This document shows, piece after piece, positions 1 to 8,207 of a stretch of DNA of 64,000 nucleotides (positions are counted from its first letter, which is position 1; each line of letters begins with the position of its first letter). Below the pieces are notes generated by a model that saw only the letters and a program-made list of their open reading frames with translations, searched no databases and was not told the origin of the DNA. The stretch covers positions 1 to 64,000 of the forward strand of contig NZ_BNAF01000005.1 in the NCBI RefSeq assembly GCF_014653155.1, read 5' to 3'. This stretch comes from Sphingobacterium griseoflavum. GTDB lineage: Bacteria > Bacteroidota > Bacteroidia > Sphingobacteriales > Sphingobacteriaceae. Position numbers and translations under genes: made by a program.

Positions 1-33
1 TGCCGTAACAGGTGGGAGAGTAGGTCGGTGCCT
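1..33 (+). rRNA. rrf: 5S ribosomal RNA, 3' end only
   Basis: The first bases read GGGAGAGTAGGTCGGTGCC, the usual 3' end of bacterial 5S rRNA (loop E/helix IV side and the 3' strand of helix I). The rest of the gene, and presumably 23S and 16S, lie before the window. A strong terminator follows eleven bases later, which fits the end of an rRNA operon. The exact 3' end is judged by eye. Confidence 0.85.
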
Positions 34-43
34 AATTTTAAAC

Positions 44-81
44 GAAGCCCCTTCAGGAAACTGGAGGGGCTTCTCTTTTTT
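44..81 (+). terminator. Rho-independent terminator of the rRNA operon
   Basis: GAAGCCCCTTCAG pairs with CTGGAGGGGCTTC (one T.G wobble) around a GAAA tetraloop, followed by TCTTTTTT. Its place directly after the 5S gene supports termination of the rRNA transcript. Confidence 0.9.
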
Positions 82-202
82 ATCCGTATTGCTCCTCGTC
101 TATGCGTGTTACTCCATCCGCATGCTACAACAAACAGTAATGATTTTACTTTTTTTAAGACAAATTGTAAGTTTTATTGTTCTATAAACAAAAATTGATG
201 AA

Positions 203-508
203 ATGGACTACAGACCTCAAATTATAAAATCGTTGCGCACACTTTTTGTTTCGCGTGAGCACCTGTTTACCGATGTTTTGAATATTGCCACGGCAGGAGA
301 AATGCGTCATATCATGGATGCCTTTGAAGAGGGGGATGTTTATGATTTTCAACTTTCCCACGTAGAAGGTTTAAAGGATCCAAATGTTAAAAAGCTCGTT
401 TTTTTGATTCATCAAATGGATCGTGTATTGGAAGAAGTACAAACGAGCAACCATATCTCCGATACGGAACTTTACGAAATAGAGCGTGATATAGATCGAA
501 GAAATTAA
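203..508 (+). CDS. Hypothetical protein, 101 aa
   Basis: A small soluble protein of 101 residues that I do not recognise. It has no signal peptide and no membrane segment; it is rich in Glu, Asp, His and Arg and looks mostly helical. The ATG is preceded by an AT-rich stretch typical of the phylum and by the rRNA terminator, so it has its own promoter. The next gene begins some 30-50 nt later on the same strand, so the two may be co-transcribed. It is considered real because the frame is intact, the codon use resembles its neighbours, and the overlapping minus-strand frame is much less protein-like. Confidence 0.7.
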   Translation: MDYRPQIIKSLRTLFVSREHLFTDVLNIATAGEMRHIMDAFEEGDVYDFQLSHVEGLKDPNVKKLVFLIHQMDRVLEEVQTSNHISDTELYEIERDIDRRN

Positions 509-554
509 TCGTAAAGGAGAAACCATCGTTGAAAACATGATACGTGAAAAAATA

Positions 555-1463
555 ATGAAAAACATCTTGATAAGTGGCGGAACCGGATTTATCGGTCGCG
601 CGTTGACTTCGTACTTACTGGACAATTATTTGGATGCGAAGCTAACCATATTGGTTCGCTCAAAACACGACCTGCCAGAATTGCCCCGTGTGACATACTG
701 TTTATGGGACGTGAAAAAAAAGATGATAGACGCATCGGTCCCTGATGATATCGATACTGTTATCCATTTGGCGGGCGCGAACATCTCAGCGAAGCGCTGG
801 ACGCGAAGTCGGAAGCAGGTTTTATTGGACAGTAGGACGGAGAGCGGTAAGCTATTGGTCGATTGGGTATTGGGAAAGGGGAAAGCTGTGCAGACTTTTA
901 TCTCGGCTTCGGCCATCGGCTGGTATGGGGAAGGCGCGCCAGGAACAATCTTTACTGAACATGATCCGGCCGGGCATGGATTTTTGGCGAATGTTTGCCA
1001 ACAATGGGAGGCAGCAACCTCTTCTTTGGCAACACAGGGTATCCGTACAGCTTGGATTCGAACAGGACTGGTACTGCACCCTACAGGAGGCATGTGGAAA
1101 GCGCTATCGCCGGCATTTAGGTGTAACGTGGCGCCAAGGTTCGCGTCTGGTAAGCAATGCTTCAGTTGGATTGCCTTAGCAGATCTGGTATCCTTGTATG
1201 CGTATGTTGCTGACCATGACAATATCGCCGGACCCATCAATGCCGTCTCTCCTCATCCGGTTGCTCAAATCGAATTGACCAAGTCGTTAATAGCGAAACA
1301 AAAATCTTCTTTTATAGTGCTGCCCGTACCTCGTTTTATGTTACGATTAGCCTTAGGGGAATTGTCTATAGAATTAATAAAAAACGCTAACGTAAGCGCT
1401 GATAAAATTCAACAAATGGGCTTCCGGTTTTCTGCCCCGATATTGGCAGATCTTCCAGACTAG
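555..1463 (+). CDS. TIGR01777-family NAD(P)-binding epimerase-like protein
   Basis: An extended short-chain dehydrogenase/reductase of the TIGR01777 (YfcH/SDR39U1) group. The N-terminus has the Rossmann glycine motif GGTGFIG, then an HLAGANI stretch and an ISASAIGWYG segment where the family has its active-site region. The true substrate of this family is not established; a sugar-nucleotide epimerase role is only a family guess. The ATG giving MKNILISGG is preferred because family members start just before the Rossmann strand; an ATG at 537 adds MIREKI. No close ribosome-binding site decides between them. About 300 residues is the normal length. Confidence 0.85.
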   Translation: MKNILISGGTGFIGRALTSYLLDNYLDAKLTILVRSKHDLPELPRVTYCLWDVKKKMIDASVPDDIDTVIHLAGANISAKRWTRSRKQVLLDSRTESGKLLVDWVLGKGKAVQTFISASAIGWYGEGAPGTIFTEHDPAGHGFLANVCQQWEAATSSLATQGIRTAWIRTGLVLHPTGGMWKALSPAFRCNVAPRFASGKQCFSWIALADLVSLYAYVADHDNIAGPINAVSPHPVAQIELTKSLIAKQKSSFIVLPVPRFMLRLALGELSIELIKNANVSADKIQQMGFRFSAPILADLPD

Positions 1464-1623
1464 CCGCGCGACAGGTCGAATGAATTGGTGCCATCTTCAT
1501 ACGCCTGTCGAACGCGATGATTTGGACAAGGTTATCTATTTAGCCTAATCCCGCGTTAAAGCTTGTTAAAAGTTTGCTAATCAGGTAATGATGTGCTTTT
1601 TTTATCATTGTTAAATCTCTACT

Positions 1624-2376
1624 ATGAAAAAAGTACTCGCATTGCTCACTTTATTCGTGACCATGCATGCATCGGCCCAACAAATTACTTTCTTTATTCG
1701 CGACAAATATAGCAGTAAGCCCATCACAGGCGCGAATGTACACCTGCACGATCGCCAAATCCAAAGCAACGATGAAGGACGGGTTGTTTTGGATAACATG
1801 TTGGCTGCAGACAGTATCACGATAGCTGCTACGCATTACCATCAGGTTGTATTGACCCGTAGTCAGCTGGCTTTTTCATCGTTTGTTGAACTTGAACCAC
1901 TACCGCAGTTGTTGGATGAAGTCGTGATCGATCGCATGCGGTCTGCATCACGCGATACAAGCAGTTGGCGTCGTGTGTTGGCAAGACGTATTGAGCGGGA
2001 AAACAGAAACAAACGGCGCATGGGAATCTTTATCCCACGAGGAAGTACCGACCCCTACTGGCCAAGGCATATGGCATCCGGTAGTACCGCTGCATTGGTA
2101 ACGTTAAATCTGCGTAGTCTGTTTTCCTTGCTACAAAAAAAGCAGATCGATGTTTTGGAACCGGATCAATGGAGCGACCTTGAGGAAAAGATGTTAGCGC
2201 AATGGTTTCGCGCCGAGATCGTAACACGCGTTACCGGATTAAATGAGGATGCGCTATCTCACTTCATGGTTCGATATAAACCGCAAAGAGCAGATCTTCC
2301 GGAATTGACCGAATATGATGTTTTGCTGCACATAAAACGGAGCTATAAAATCTTCACCGCGGATACAGCAAAATAG
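1624..2376 (+). CDS. Exported protein with carboxypeptidase-regulatory-like domain
   Basis: A 250-residue protein with a Sec signal peptide (MKK, then a hydrophobic stretch to ASAQ). Residues about 20-95 resemble the CarboxypepD_reg-like beta-sandwich seen at the start of many Bacteroidota envelope proteins (a SKPITGANVHLHD strand, then VELEPLPQLLDEVVID). The remainder is helical, basic around residues 105-135, with no recognised domain. It is probably periplasmic or outer-membrane associated. The function is unknown. The gene stands alone: a 160-nt gap lies before it and the leader repeats after it. Confidence 0.75.
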   Translation: MKKVLALLTLFVTMHASAQQITFFIRDKYSSKPITGANVHLHDRQIQSNDEGRVVLDNMLAADSITIAATHYHQVVLTRSQLAFSSFVELEPLPQLLDEVVIDRMRSASRDTSSWRRVLARRIERENRNKRRMGIFIPRGSTDPYWPRHMASGSTAALVTLNLRSLFSLLQKKQIDVLEPDQWSDLEEKMLAQWFRAEIVTRVTGLNEDALSHFMVRYKPQRADLPELTEYDVLLHIKRSYKIFTADTAK

Positions 2377-2444
2377 GGTAGTTGTCGGATTTTCCGTATC
2401 CTGTTTTCTGCGCACGAAGGCAATACCATAGCCAGAACAAAATG

Positions 2445-2577
2445 AAAATCCTGAAGCGGGGAGCTTCAGGATTTTACCAAACCAATTATTAACCTAAATT
2501 ATGAAATTATGAATTATCTTAAAAACGTTGTCTTGTCAACTATATTATGCTTTCCCACTTCTCTTAACATTTTTTAA
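2445..2577 (+). repeat. Leader repeat copy 1: hairpin, AT-rich leader and 22-codon ORF
   Basis: A perfect 13-bp stem AAAATCCTGAAGC/GCTTCAGGATTTT with loop GGGGA is followed by ACCAATTATTAACCTAAATT and ATG. The ATG opens a 22-codon frame (2509-2577) beginning MNYLKN and ending LNIF. A three-codon ORF (ATGAAATTATGA) overlaps its start. The unit ends in TTAACATTTTTTAAC. It matches copy 2 over hairpin, leader and end. Whether the ORF is translated is unknown. Confidence 0.7.
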
Positions 2578-2596
2578 CATTTTAATGGTGGTAAAA

Positions 2597-2730
2597 AAAA
2601 ATCCTGAAGCGGGGAGCTTCAGGATTTTTACTAACTAACCAATTATTAACCTAAATTATGAATTACTTATATAACGCACTAAAGGGAAAATATGTATTTC
2701 CACAGGCTTTGTTTAACAATTTTTAACAAA
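2597..2730 (+). repeat. Leader repeat copy 2: hairpin, AT-rich leader and 22-codon ORF
   Basis: The same hairpin as copy 1 (14-bp stem, loop GGGGA), then ACTAACTAACC, the shared AATTATTAACCTAAATT and ATG. The ORF (2658-2726) is again exactly 22 codons, beginning MNYLYN and ending FNNF, and the unit ends TTTAACAATTTTTAAC. On the minus strand the hairpin is followed by nine T's, so it can also work as the terminator of the pst operon, which is read towards it. Confidence 0.7.
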
Positions 2731-2808
2731 AATTCTAGCTGCCATGCCCAAAAGAGCGGAAGTAGGAAGGTGCCTCACGCGCTATGCTCCGTGCGGTTGC
2801 GATTGCAC

Positions 2809-3555
2809 TTACCCGAAATGTCCACTGATATAGTTGGCAGTAAGCTCATGTTTGGGATTGTTAAATAGTTGTTGCGTAGAACCCTCTTCTTTTACCTCGC
2901 CCAGGTACATAAATATTGTTTTGTCTGCGACTCGTTGCGCTTGCTGCATATTATGCGTAACAATCACGATCGTATACCGATCTTTCAGATCCGTAATGAG
3001 TTCCTCTATCTTTAGGGTACTGATGGGATCCAATGCCGAACACGGTTCGTCCATTAAGATGACCTCGGGGCGTAATGCTACCGTGCGGGCAATACAGAGA
3101 CGTTGCTGCTGCCCGCCCGATAGTCGTGTCGCCGGCATTTTTAGATCATTTTTAACTTCTTCCCATAGGAATGCTTCGCGCAGTGCTTTTTCGACAACAT
3201 CCTTGGTGTGCGGAAGATTATTTATTTTCAGGCCGTAGGTAATGTTATCGTAAACACTTTTGGCAAAGGGATTTGCTTTCTGGAAAACCATGCCGATCCG
3301 CTGACGGATTTTTGTTGGTGGGATATCTTTTCCATATATATCGGTACCATCTATGCGCAGTTTGCCCATTATTTTAGCGTCAGGCGAAAGGTCGTGCATG
3401 CGGTTTAAGCTGCGCAACAGCGTGCTTTTCCCGCAACCAGACGGGCCGATTAATGCGGTAACCTGATGCTCAGCAAAAGAGACATTTATATTTTTCAAAA
3501 CTTCTTTTTGACCAAAATTTATATGGAGGTTTTCGACGGATAATTTACTTGTCAT
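2809..3555 (-). CDS. pstB: Phosphate ABC transporter ATP-binding protein PstB
   Basis: The cytoplasmic ATPase of the high-affinity phosphate importer PstSCAB. It has Walker A GPSGCGKST (residues 37-45), the Q-loop FQKANPF, the ABC signature LSGGQQQR (145-152), Walker B VILMDEP (165-171) and a switch His in IVTHNM. At 248 residues it is of normal length. Its ATG lies inside the end of pstA, with an 11-nt overlap (ATGACAAGTAA). It is the last gene of the operon; no phoU follows, which is unusual since phoU commonly ends pst operons. A hairpin with a T-run on this strand lies about 180 nt downstream. Confidence 0.97.
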   Translation of the reverse strand: MTSKLSVENLHINFGQKEVLKNINVSFAEHQVTALIGPSGCGKSTLLRSLNRMHDLSPDAKIMGKLRIDGTDIYGKDIPPTKIRQRIGMVFQKANPFAKSVYDNITYGLKINNLPHTKDVVEKALREAFLWEEVKNDLKMPATRLSGGQQQRLCIARTVALRPEVILMDEPCSALDPISTLKIEELITDLKDRYTIVIVTHNMQQAQRVADKTIFMYLGEVKEEGSTQQLFNNPKHELTANYISGHFG

Positions 3556-4399
3556 GCTGTCTGTACTTGTAACGAATGATGAAAGCCGTAAGGTTTAGAA
3601 AAAATACCACTACAATAAGTACCAACGCGGTGCCATAGGCTATTGGTCGTACTTCGTCTATCGACTGGTGCTGGGTAGATAACATATAAAGGTGGTATGG
3701 CAGTGCCATAAACTCCTGATTGACCGACAGGCTTGTTTGGTTAATGTAAAATGCCGCACCGGTAAACAGGATCGGAGCTGTTTCTCCGGCAGCCCGCGAA
3801 AGCGTGAGTACGACGCCTGTCAATATGCCTGACATTGATGAAGGAAGAACGATATCTTTGATGGTTTCAAATTTCGTTGCGCCTACGGCTAGTGCGGCTT
3901 CACGCATACTGTTTGGGATGCGTAATAGTGCCTCCTCGGTTGTCGTGATGATATAGGGCAGGGAAAGTAAGCCCAATGTCAGGCCTGCCGCAAGCAAAGA
4001 GGTGCCAAATTGCAATCCCTGAACAAATAAAGCTAAACCAAACAGACCGTAGATGATAGACGGAACACCCGATAGATTCCTTATCGAAGCGCGGATCAAT
4101 CGGGTAAGCCAACTGCTTTTTGCATATTCCTGTAGGTATATGGCGCAGCACACACCGAACGGTATGGCAAATAGGGCTGTTAATAAAGTTAGCAGTACAG
4201 TGCCCACAATCGGTGTCAGAATCCCACCTCTCGTCATGCCTTCTTTCGGCAAGGATGATACAAATTCCCAGCTGATGACAGCACTTCCTTTTGAACAGAT
4301 CTCGTACAAGATCACCAAGAGAAAAAAACAAACAAGTGAAGTACTCAGCAACAAAGTTCCCCATTCGATGACGCTTGTGACATTTTTTCTAAGCTGCAT
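3545..4399 (-). CDS. pstA: Phosphate ABC transporter permease PstA
   Basis: Inner-membrane permease of the phosphate importer, with about six hydrophobic segments and the binding-protein-dependent transport loop (EAALAVGATKFETI) that docks on PstB. The chosen ATG (protein starting MQLRKN) overlaps pstC by 11 nt (ATGCAGCTTAG), the same geometry as the other junctions of the operon; an upstream in-frame ATG at 4432 would add eleven residues lying within pstC and is less likely. 284 residues is typical. Confidence 0.95.
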   Translation of the reverse strand: MQLRKNVTSVIEWGTLLLSTSLVCFFLLVILYEICSKGSAVISWEFVSSLPKEGMTRGGILTPIVGTVLLTLLTALFAIPFGVCCAIYLQEYAKSSWLTRLIRASIRNLSGVPSIIYGLFGLALFVQGLQFGTSLLAAGLTLGLLSLPYIITTTEEALLRIPNSMREAALAVGATKFETIKDIVLPSSMSGILTGVVLTLSRAAGETAPILFTGAAFYINQTSLSVNQEFMALPYHLYMLSTQHQSIDEVRPIAYGTALVLIVVVFFLNLTAFIIRYKYRQHDK

Positions 4400-5279
4400 G
4401 GTATTTTCTAAAACGATTAATAAAATATTCACCCAACATATTAGCAGCGAGGGTCATGATAAACAATGCTGTAGCAATGGCATATAAGGCATAGTAATGC
4501 GTGGTTTGATAAGGCACTTCCCCCATTTCGATTGCGATGGTGGCCGTCATGGTTTTTACGGAAGCGAACATGCTGTTCGGTAGCAGCGCCGCATTTCCAG
4601 TGGCCATCAAAACGGTCATGGTTTCGCCAATCGCACGACCGACGCCCAGCATCACGGCAGCAATAATACCAGGTGCTGCAGCCGGAATAGTTATTTTTCG
4701 CAGGGTCTGCCATTTGTTTGCGCCAACACCATAGCTAGCCTCCTTGTAGGTTTTCGGTACGGCGTGCATCGCATCCTCTGCTACGGTGATGATGGTGGGT
4801 AAAGCCATAACTGCTAACAGCATAGCACCGTTGAGCGCGTTCAGTCCATTTGCCAAATCAGCAATATGGGCTATTCCCGGGCCCACCACCACGATGCCTA
4901 AAAAACCGATGACGACCGATGGGATCGCGGCAAGCATTTCGATGGTTGGCTTGAGGATGTTCTTTAGTCGGCGACCGGCATACTCTGCTATGAATGCAGC
5001 TGTTCCGATGCCTAATGGTATCGCAATCACCATAGCGCCCAGTGTCACTAAGGTAGTGCTTAGCACCAAAGGCAATATCCCATATTTTGGATCGGATCCC
5101 GTTGGATTCCATGTTAAGCCCGTTATAAAATCGGCCGGGCGCACATCGAGAAAGAAGGCAACAGAGTTGTATACCAACATGGCTAAAATAGCTCCCAATA
5201 GCAACAAAACCAATAAACCAGTGACCTTAAAGATATAATTAAAAAGCAGGTCTATGCAGCGTCTTGATTTACTGTTCAT
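4389..5279 (-). CDS. pstC: Phosphate ABC transporter permease PstC
   Basis: The second permease of the phosphate importer. It has about six membrane spans, a periplasmic segment (VRPADFITGLTWNP) and the EASYGVGANKWQTL docking loop followed by PAAAPGI. The ATG giving MNSKSRRC is chosen because it overlaps the pstS stop by 11 nt (ATGAACAGTAA), matching the pstC/pstA and pstA/pstB junctions. The longer frame from 5342 would reach 74 nt into pstS. 296 residues is normal for PstC. Confidence 0.95.
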   Translation of the reverse strand: MNSKSRRCIDLLFNYIFKVTGLLVLLLLGAILAMLVYNSVAFFLDVRPADFITGLTWNPTGSDPKYGILPLVLSTTLVTLGAMVIAIPLGIGTAAFIAEYAGRRLKNILKPTIEMLAAIPSVVIGFLGIVVVGPGIAHIADLANGLNALNGAMLLAVMALPTIITVAEDAMHAVPKTYKEASYGVGANKWQTLRKITIPAAAPGIIAAVMLGVGRAIGETMTVLMATGNAALLPNSMFASVKTMTATIAIEMGEVPYQTTHYYALYAIATALFIMTLAANMLGEYFINRFRKYHAA

Positions 5280-6138
5280 GGTGTTCGATAATGTAATAAC
5301 CGTGTTGTTTAATGAGGGATTTTCCGACCAGGCTTTTCTCAAAGTCGATAAAGGGCTTCACTTTATCCCACGATTTAGCAAGTATATACTGATACAGCGG
5401 GCGTTGAAAATAGTAACGGCTGGCATTGATAGCTACGGGATCAATCGGCGATTGAGCAACATCGTCTGCATGCACCTTGATTTTTAGGATTTTTACCTGC
5501 TGTCCGGCAGCCGGATCGTGGGCGACGTAACCCGCCCCTACATAGCCGATCCCTGATCGATCGGCTTTTATGCCCTCGATGATTTGTGCATTGCCTGTCA
5601 TCTCCTTCGAGGCATTGGAAAATTCGATCTGGAGTTTCTTTTTGATGAACGAGTGCGTTCCAGAGCTGCTTTGACGACCATAGATATTAATGGGAAGGTC
5701 AACTCCGGCCACGGCCGACCAATTTCTGATGTCTCCACTCAGTATCTTGCCCAATGTTTCGATATCTATTTCCGTAATGGGCAGCGCAGCATGCACAATA
5801 AAGGCTGTTGCATCTTCGGCAAACACAATGGTGCGTAAAGCGATGTTTTTTTGTTGAAACTGGAGGATTTCCTCTTGCGAAAGCGGACGGGATGAGTTAG
5901 CGATATCCGCCTGCCCATTCAGTAGCGAAGTGATGCCCATTCCAGAACCACCACCGGATATCGCAATACTGAACGTTGGATCTTCTACTGTATATTTCTC
6001 GGCTAGGGTAACCGCCAAATTGACCTCGGTATCCGAACCTTTCATTTTGATGGCTGGAGCTTTCTGCGCGCAGGAAACAACCACGAAAATCATAAATATA
6101 TAAAATAAATAAATCAGACGGGCGTACCTACCTTTCAT
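5269..6138 (-). CDS. pstS: Phosphate-binding lipoprotein PstS
   Basis: Substrate-binding protein of the phosphate importer. A lipoprotein signal with lipobox VVSC puts the lipidated cysteine at residue 23. The mature part begins with KMKGSDTEVNLA, the first phosphate-binding loop, and later shows SGGGSGMGI, NSSRPLS and GRQSSSGTHSF, the Ser/Arg-containing loops that hold phosphate in this family. At 289 residues it is of normal length. It is the first gene of the operon; 73 nt separate it from the PLP-enzyme gene on the same strand, and I saw no confident Pho box there. Confidence 0.95.
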   Translation of the reverse strand: MKGRYARLIYLFYIFMIFVVVSCAQKAPAIKMKGSDTEVNLAVTLAEKYTVEDPTFSIAISGGGSGMGITSLLNGQADIANSSRPLSQEEILQFQQKNIALRTIVFAEDATAFIVHAALPITEIDIETLGKILSGDIRNWSAVAGVDLPINIYGRQSSSGTHSFIKKKLQIEFSNASKEMTGNAQIIEGIKADRSGIGYVGAGYVAHDPAAGQQVKILKIKVHADDVAQSPIDPVAINASRYYFQRPLYQYILAKSWDKVKPFIDFEKSLVGKSLIKQHGYYIIEHHEQ

Positions 6139-6211
6139 GGTATAAAGATCGACTAACTACATAACTAGATCGTTATCCGTGTATTAAGAAGCCGTTAAAT
6201 TTGCTGCCGTA

Positions 6212-7105
6212 TCAATCATCAAATTTATTCAACATGCCGAGTAGGCCCGTAAGGCCACCAGTATGCACAAGCAATATACGCTGCCCCGGATCAATCAGGT
6301 CTTTTTGAAGCATGTCATGCAAGGCAAAGCAAAGTTTTCCGGTATACGTAGGCTCAATAAGGATACCCGTTCGTTGGGTGAACGCCTTTACGAATGCAAT
6401 AAGCTCGGGTGTAGTCTTTGCGTATCCACCGAAATGATAGTCTAGCTGAAGTGTTAACCGATGATCCAATGACACCCCTAGGTCCGCTATTGCCTTTTGG
6501 ATAAATTGACCTCCCTTTAAAACCGGGACGACCTGCAGCTGCGTCGTCAGCTGGGCTTGCTGTATCCCTTGCAATAGTCCGGCAGCCGTCGCGCCCGTCC
6601 CGCTTGCACAACAAATATGGTCGTATGACTTTTCGAGCTCACTGATCATCTCACTACACCCTTTTGCCGCGAGCGTGCTGTAGCCACCTTCGTCGATAAA
6701 GAAAGCTTCGTGATCATCGGCAAAGTGTTGGTCGAATAATCCTCGTTTGTCGCGATAACCTGTTCGATCCACAAATAGCAGTCGCATGCCAAATAGCGAA
6801 CATAGTTTCAGCACGGGGTTTTCCACCGCTTCACCGCGCACGAACCCGAAGGTTTGGAAGCCAAATTTAGCACCGGCACAGGCCGTGGCGAGCAAATGGT
6901 TGGACCAGGCACCTCCAAAAGTTATCAGACGTTGTTTGCCTTGCCGTCTTGCCTCCTGTAGTGGATACTTTAATTTACGCCATTTATTCCCGGAGAGGTA
7001 AGGGTGGATGAGGTCATCGCGTTTAATAAATACCTGCACTTTTTTTTGCCGGTAGAGCGGATGCGAAATTTCTTCCTCTGGGCTATAGAAATCGAATGTT
7101 AGCAT
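6212..7105 (-). CDS. PLP-dependent ACC deaminase / D-cysteine desulfhydrase family enzyme
   Basis: A fold-type II PLP enzyme of the 1-aminocyclopropane-1-carboxylate deaminase/D-cysteine desulfhydrase family. IKRDDLIHPYLSGNKWRKL contains the PLP-binding lysine, followed by TFGGAWSNHL; CCASGTGATAAGLL is the phosphate-binding glycine loop and LVHTGG lies near the C-terminus. Family members degrade D-cysteine or ACC to 2-oxoacid and ammonia; which substrate is used here cannot be told by eye. At 297 residues it is a little shorter than typical members. The minus strand carries TAACTTTG eleven bases upstream of the ATG, a likely -7 box. Confidence 0.88.
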   Translation of the reverse strand: MLTFDFYSPEEEISHPLYRQKKVQVFIKRDDLIHPYLSGNKWRKLKYPLQEARRQGKQRLITFGGAWSNHLLATACAGAKFGFQTFGFVRGEAVENPVLKLCSLFGMRLLFVDRTGYRDKRGLFDQHFADDHEAFFIDEGGYSTLAAKGCSEMISELEKSYDHICCASGTGATAAGLLQGIQQAQLTTQLQVVPVLKGGQFIQKAIADLGVSLDHRLTLQLDYHFGGYAKTTPELIAFVKAFTQRTGILIEPTYTGKLCFALHDMLQKDLIDPGQRILLVHTGGLTGLLGMLNKFDD

Positions 7106-7115
7106 AATACACAGA

Positions 7116-7152
7116 CAAAGTTAGTAGATTTTAAAGGATTTCGATATTTTTG
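7116..7152. promoter_or_regulatory. Divergent -7 boxes for the PLP enzyme and rluD
   Basis: The 50-nt divergent gap has TAACTTTG on the minus strand (7123-7116) and TATTTTTG on the plus strand (7145-7152), both fitting the Bacteroidota -7 consensus TAnnTTTG. The plus box ends only four bases before the rluD ATG, so that transcript would have almost no leader. No clear -33 TTTG is visible for either. Confidence 0.5.
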
Positions 7153-7156
7153 CGTG

Positions 7157-8197
7157 ATGGCAGAAGCATTAGATTTTCAGGATCAGGAAGAGAACGAACT
7201 TTTTGAACATTTACGGATAGAGGCCGATAGGGGCCAGGCGCCGTTACGCTTAGACAAGTTCTTGATGAACAGGGTAGAGAATACATCCAGAAATCGTATT
7301 CAACATGCGATAGAGGCCGAAACCGTATTTGTAAATGGCAAGTTGGCAAAGGCGAGCTACAAGGTTAAACCTTTAGATGTTATTACATTAGTGCTTCCAG
7401 ACCCGCCCCGAGATACCGAAGTATATCCCGAGGATATCCCGTTGGATATTCTTTTTGAGGACGACGATGTATTGTTGGTGAACAAAGAGGCAGGCATGGT
7501 CGTCCATCCCGGCTACAACAATTACACGGGCACGTTGGTGAATGCGCTTACTTTTCACCTGAACCAACTGCCGACTATGCCCGGTAATTCCGGTCGTCCT
7601 GGGTTGGTGCATCGTATCGATAAGGACACGTCCGGGTTGTTGGTTATCGCTAAAAACGAATGGGCAATGACGCACTTGGCCAAGCAGTTTTTTGACCATT
7701 CGATCAAAAGGAAATATGTCGCATTGGTTTGGGGTGATATCGTTGCTGACGGTACGGTCACGGGATATATCGGGCGTAATTTGAAAGACCGTCGCGTGAT
7801 GGACATGTACGATAGTGAAGAAAAGGGCAAATGGTCCGTGACACATTACCGTGTTCTTGAACGTTTGGGGTACGTAACGCTGATCGAGTGTGAATTGGAA
7901 ACCGGTCGCACCCACCAAATTCGTACCCATTTAAAATCTATTGGGCACCCCCTTTTTTCTGATGAGCTGTACGGCGGCAGCAAGATATTAAAAGGAACGG
8001 TTTTTAATAAATATAAGCAATTCGTTCACAATTGTTTTGAATTGCTACCGAGGCAAGCGCTACATGCGCAATCTTTGGGATTCGTTCATCCACGCAGTAA
8101 ACAATTCGTAGCGTTTGAAGTACCATTGCCGGCCGATTTTCAGCAGGCGCTAGATAAATGGCGGTCCTATTCCACGACAATGGATTCAATGGGTTAA
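7157..8197 (+). CDS. rluD: 23S rRNA pseudouridine synthase RluD
   Basis: RluA-family pseudouridine synthase, expected to modify helix 69 of 23S rRNA. An N-terminal S4 RNA-binding domain (RLDKFLMNRVENTSRNRIQ) precedes the catalytic domain with the motif HRIDKDTSGLL, whose Asp is the catalytic residue, and the later GRTHQIRTH motif. The ATG is chosen over the GTG one codon upstream because the -7 box ends four bases before it. The length (346 residues) is normal. The next gene starts 10 nt later and is probably co-transcribed. RluD is preferred over RluC because of the length and the strong match of the catalytic loop. Confidence 0.93.
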   Translation: MAEALDFQDQEENELFEHLRIEADRGQAPLRLDKFLMNRVENTSRNRIQHAIEAETVFVNGKLAKASYKVKPLDVITLVLPDPPRDTEVYPEDIPLDILFEDDDVLLVNKEAGMVVHPGYNNYTGTLVNALTFHLNQLPTMPGNSGRPGLVHRIDKDTSGLLVIAKNEWAMTHLAKQFFDHSIKRKYVALVWGDIVADGTVTGYIGRNLKDRRVMDMYDSEEKGKWSVTHYRVLERLGYVTLIECELETGRTHQIRTHLKSIGHPLFSDELYGGSKILKGTVFNKYKQFVHNCFELLPRQALHAQSLGFVHPRSKQFVAFEVPLPADFQQALDKWRSYSTTMDSMG

Positions 8198-8207
8198 AAG
8201 AAAATTT

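Larger units (their letters stand above)
2377..2808. other. Intergenic region with duplicated leader repeats
   Basis: This 430-nt gap separates the convergent ends of the exported-protein gene and the pst operon. Its centre holds two copies of a hairpin plus AT-rich leader plus micro-ORF, listed separately. The flanks (2377-2440 and 2727-2808) show no gene, tRNA or obvious signal. Being between convergent operons, the hairpins could also serve as terminators from both sides. Confidence 0.6.

Noticed and set aside
626..1240. 204-codon minus-strand frame
   Set aside because: It is the antisense of the TIGR01777 gene, whose motifs are clear on the plus strand.
4389..4432. Longer PstA start (MNILLIVLENT)
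   Set aside because: It lies within pstC. The later ATG gives the 11-nt overlap seen at the other pst junctions and the normal PstA length.
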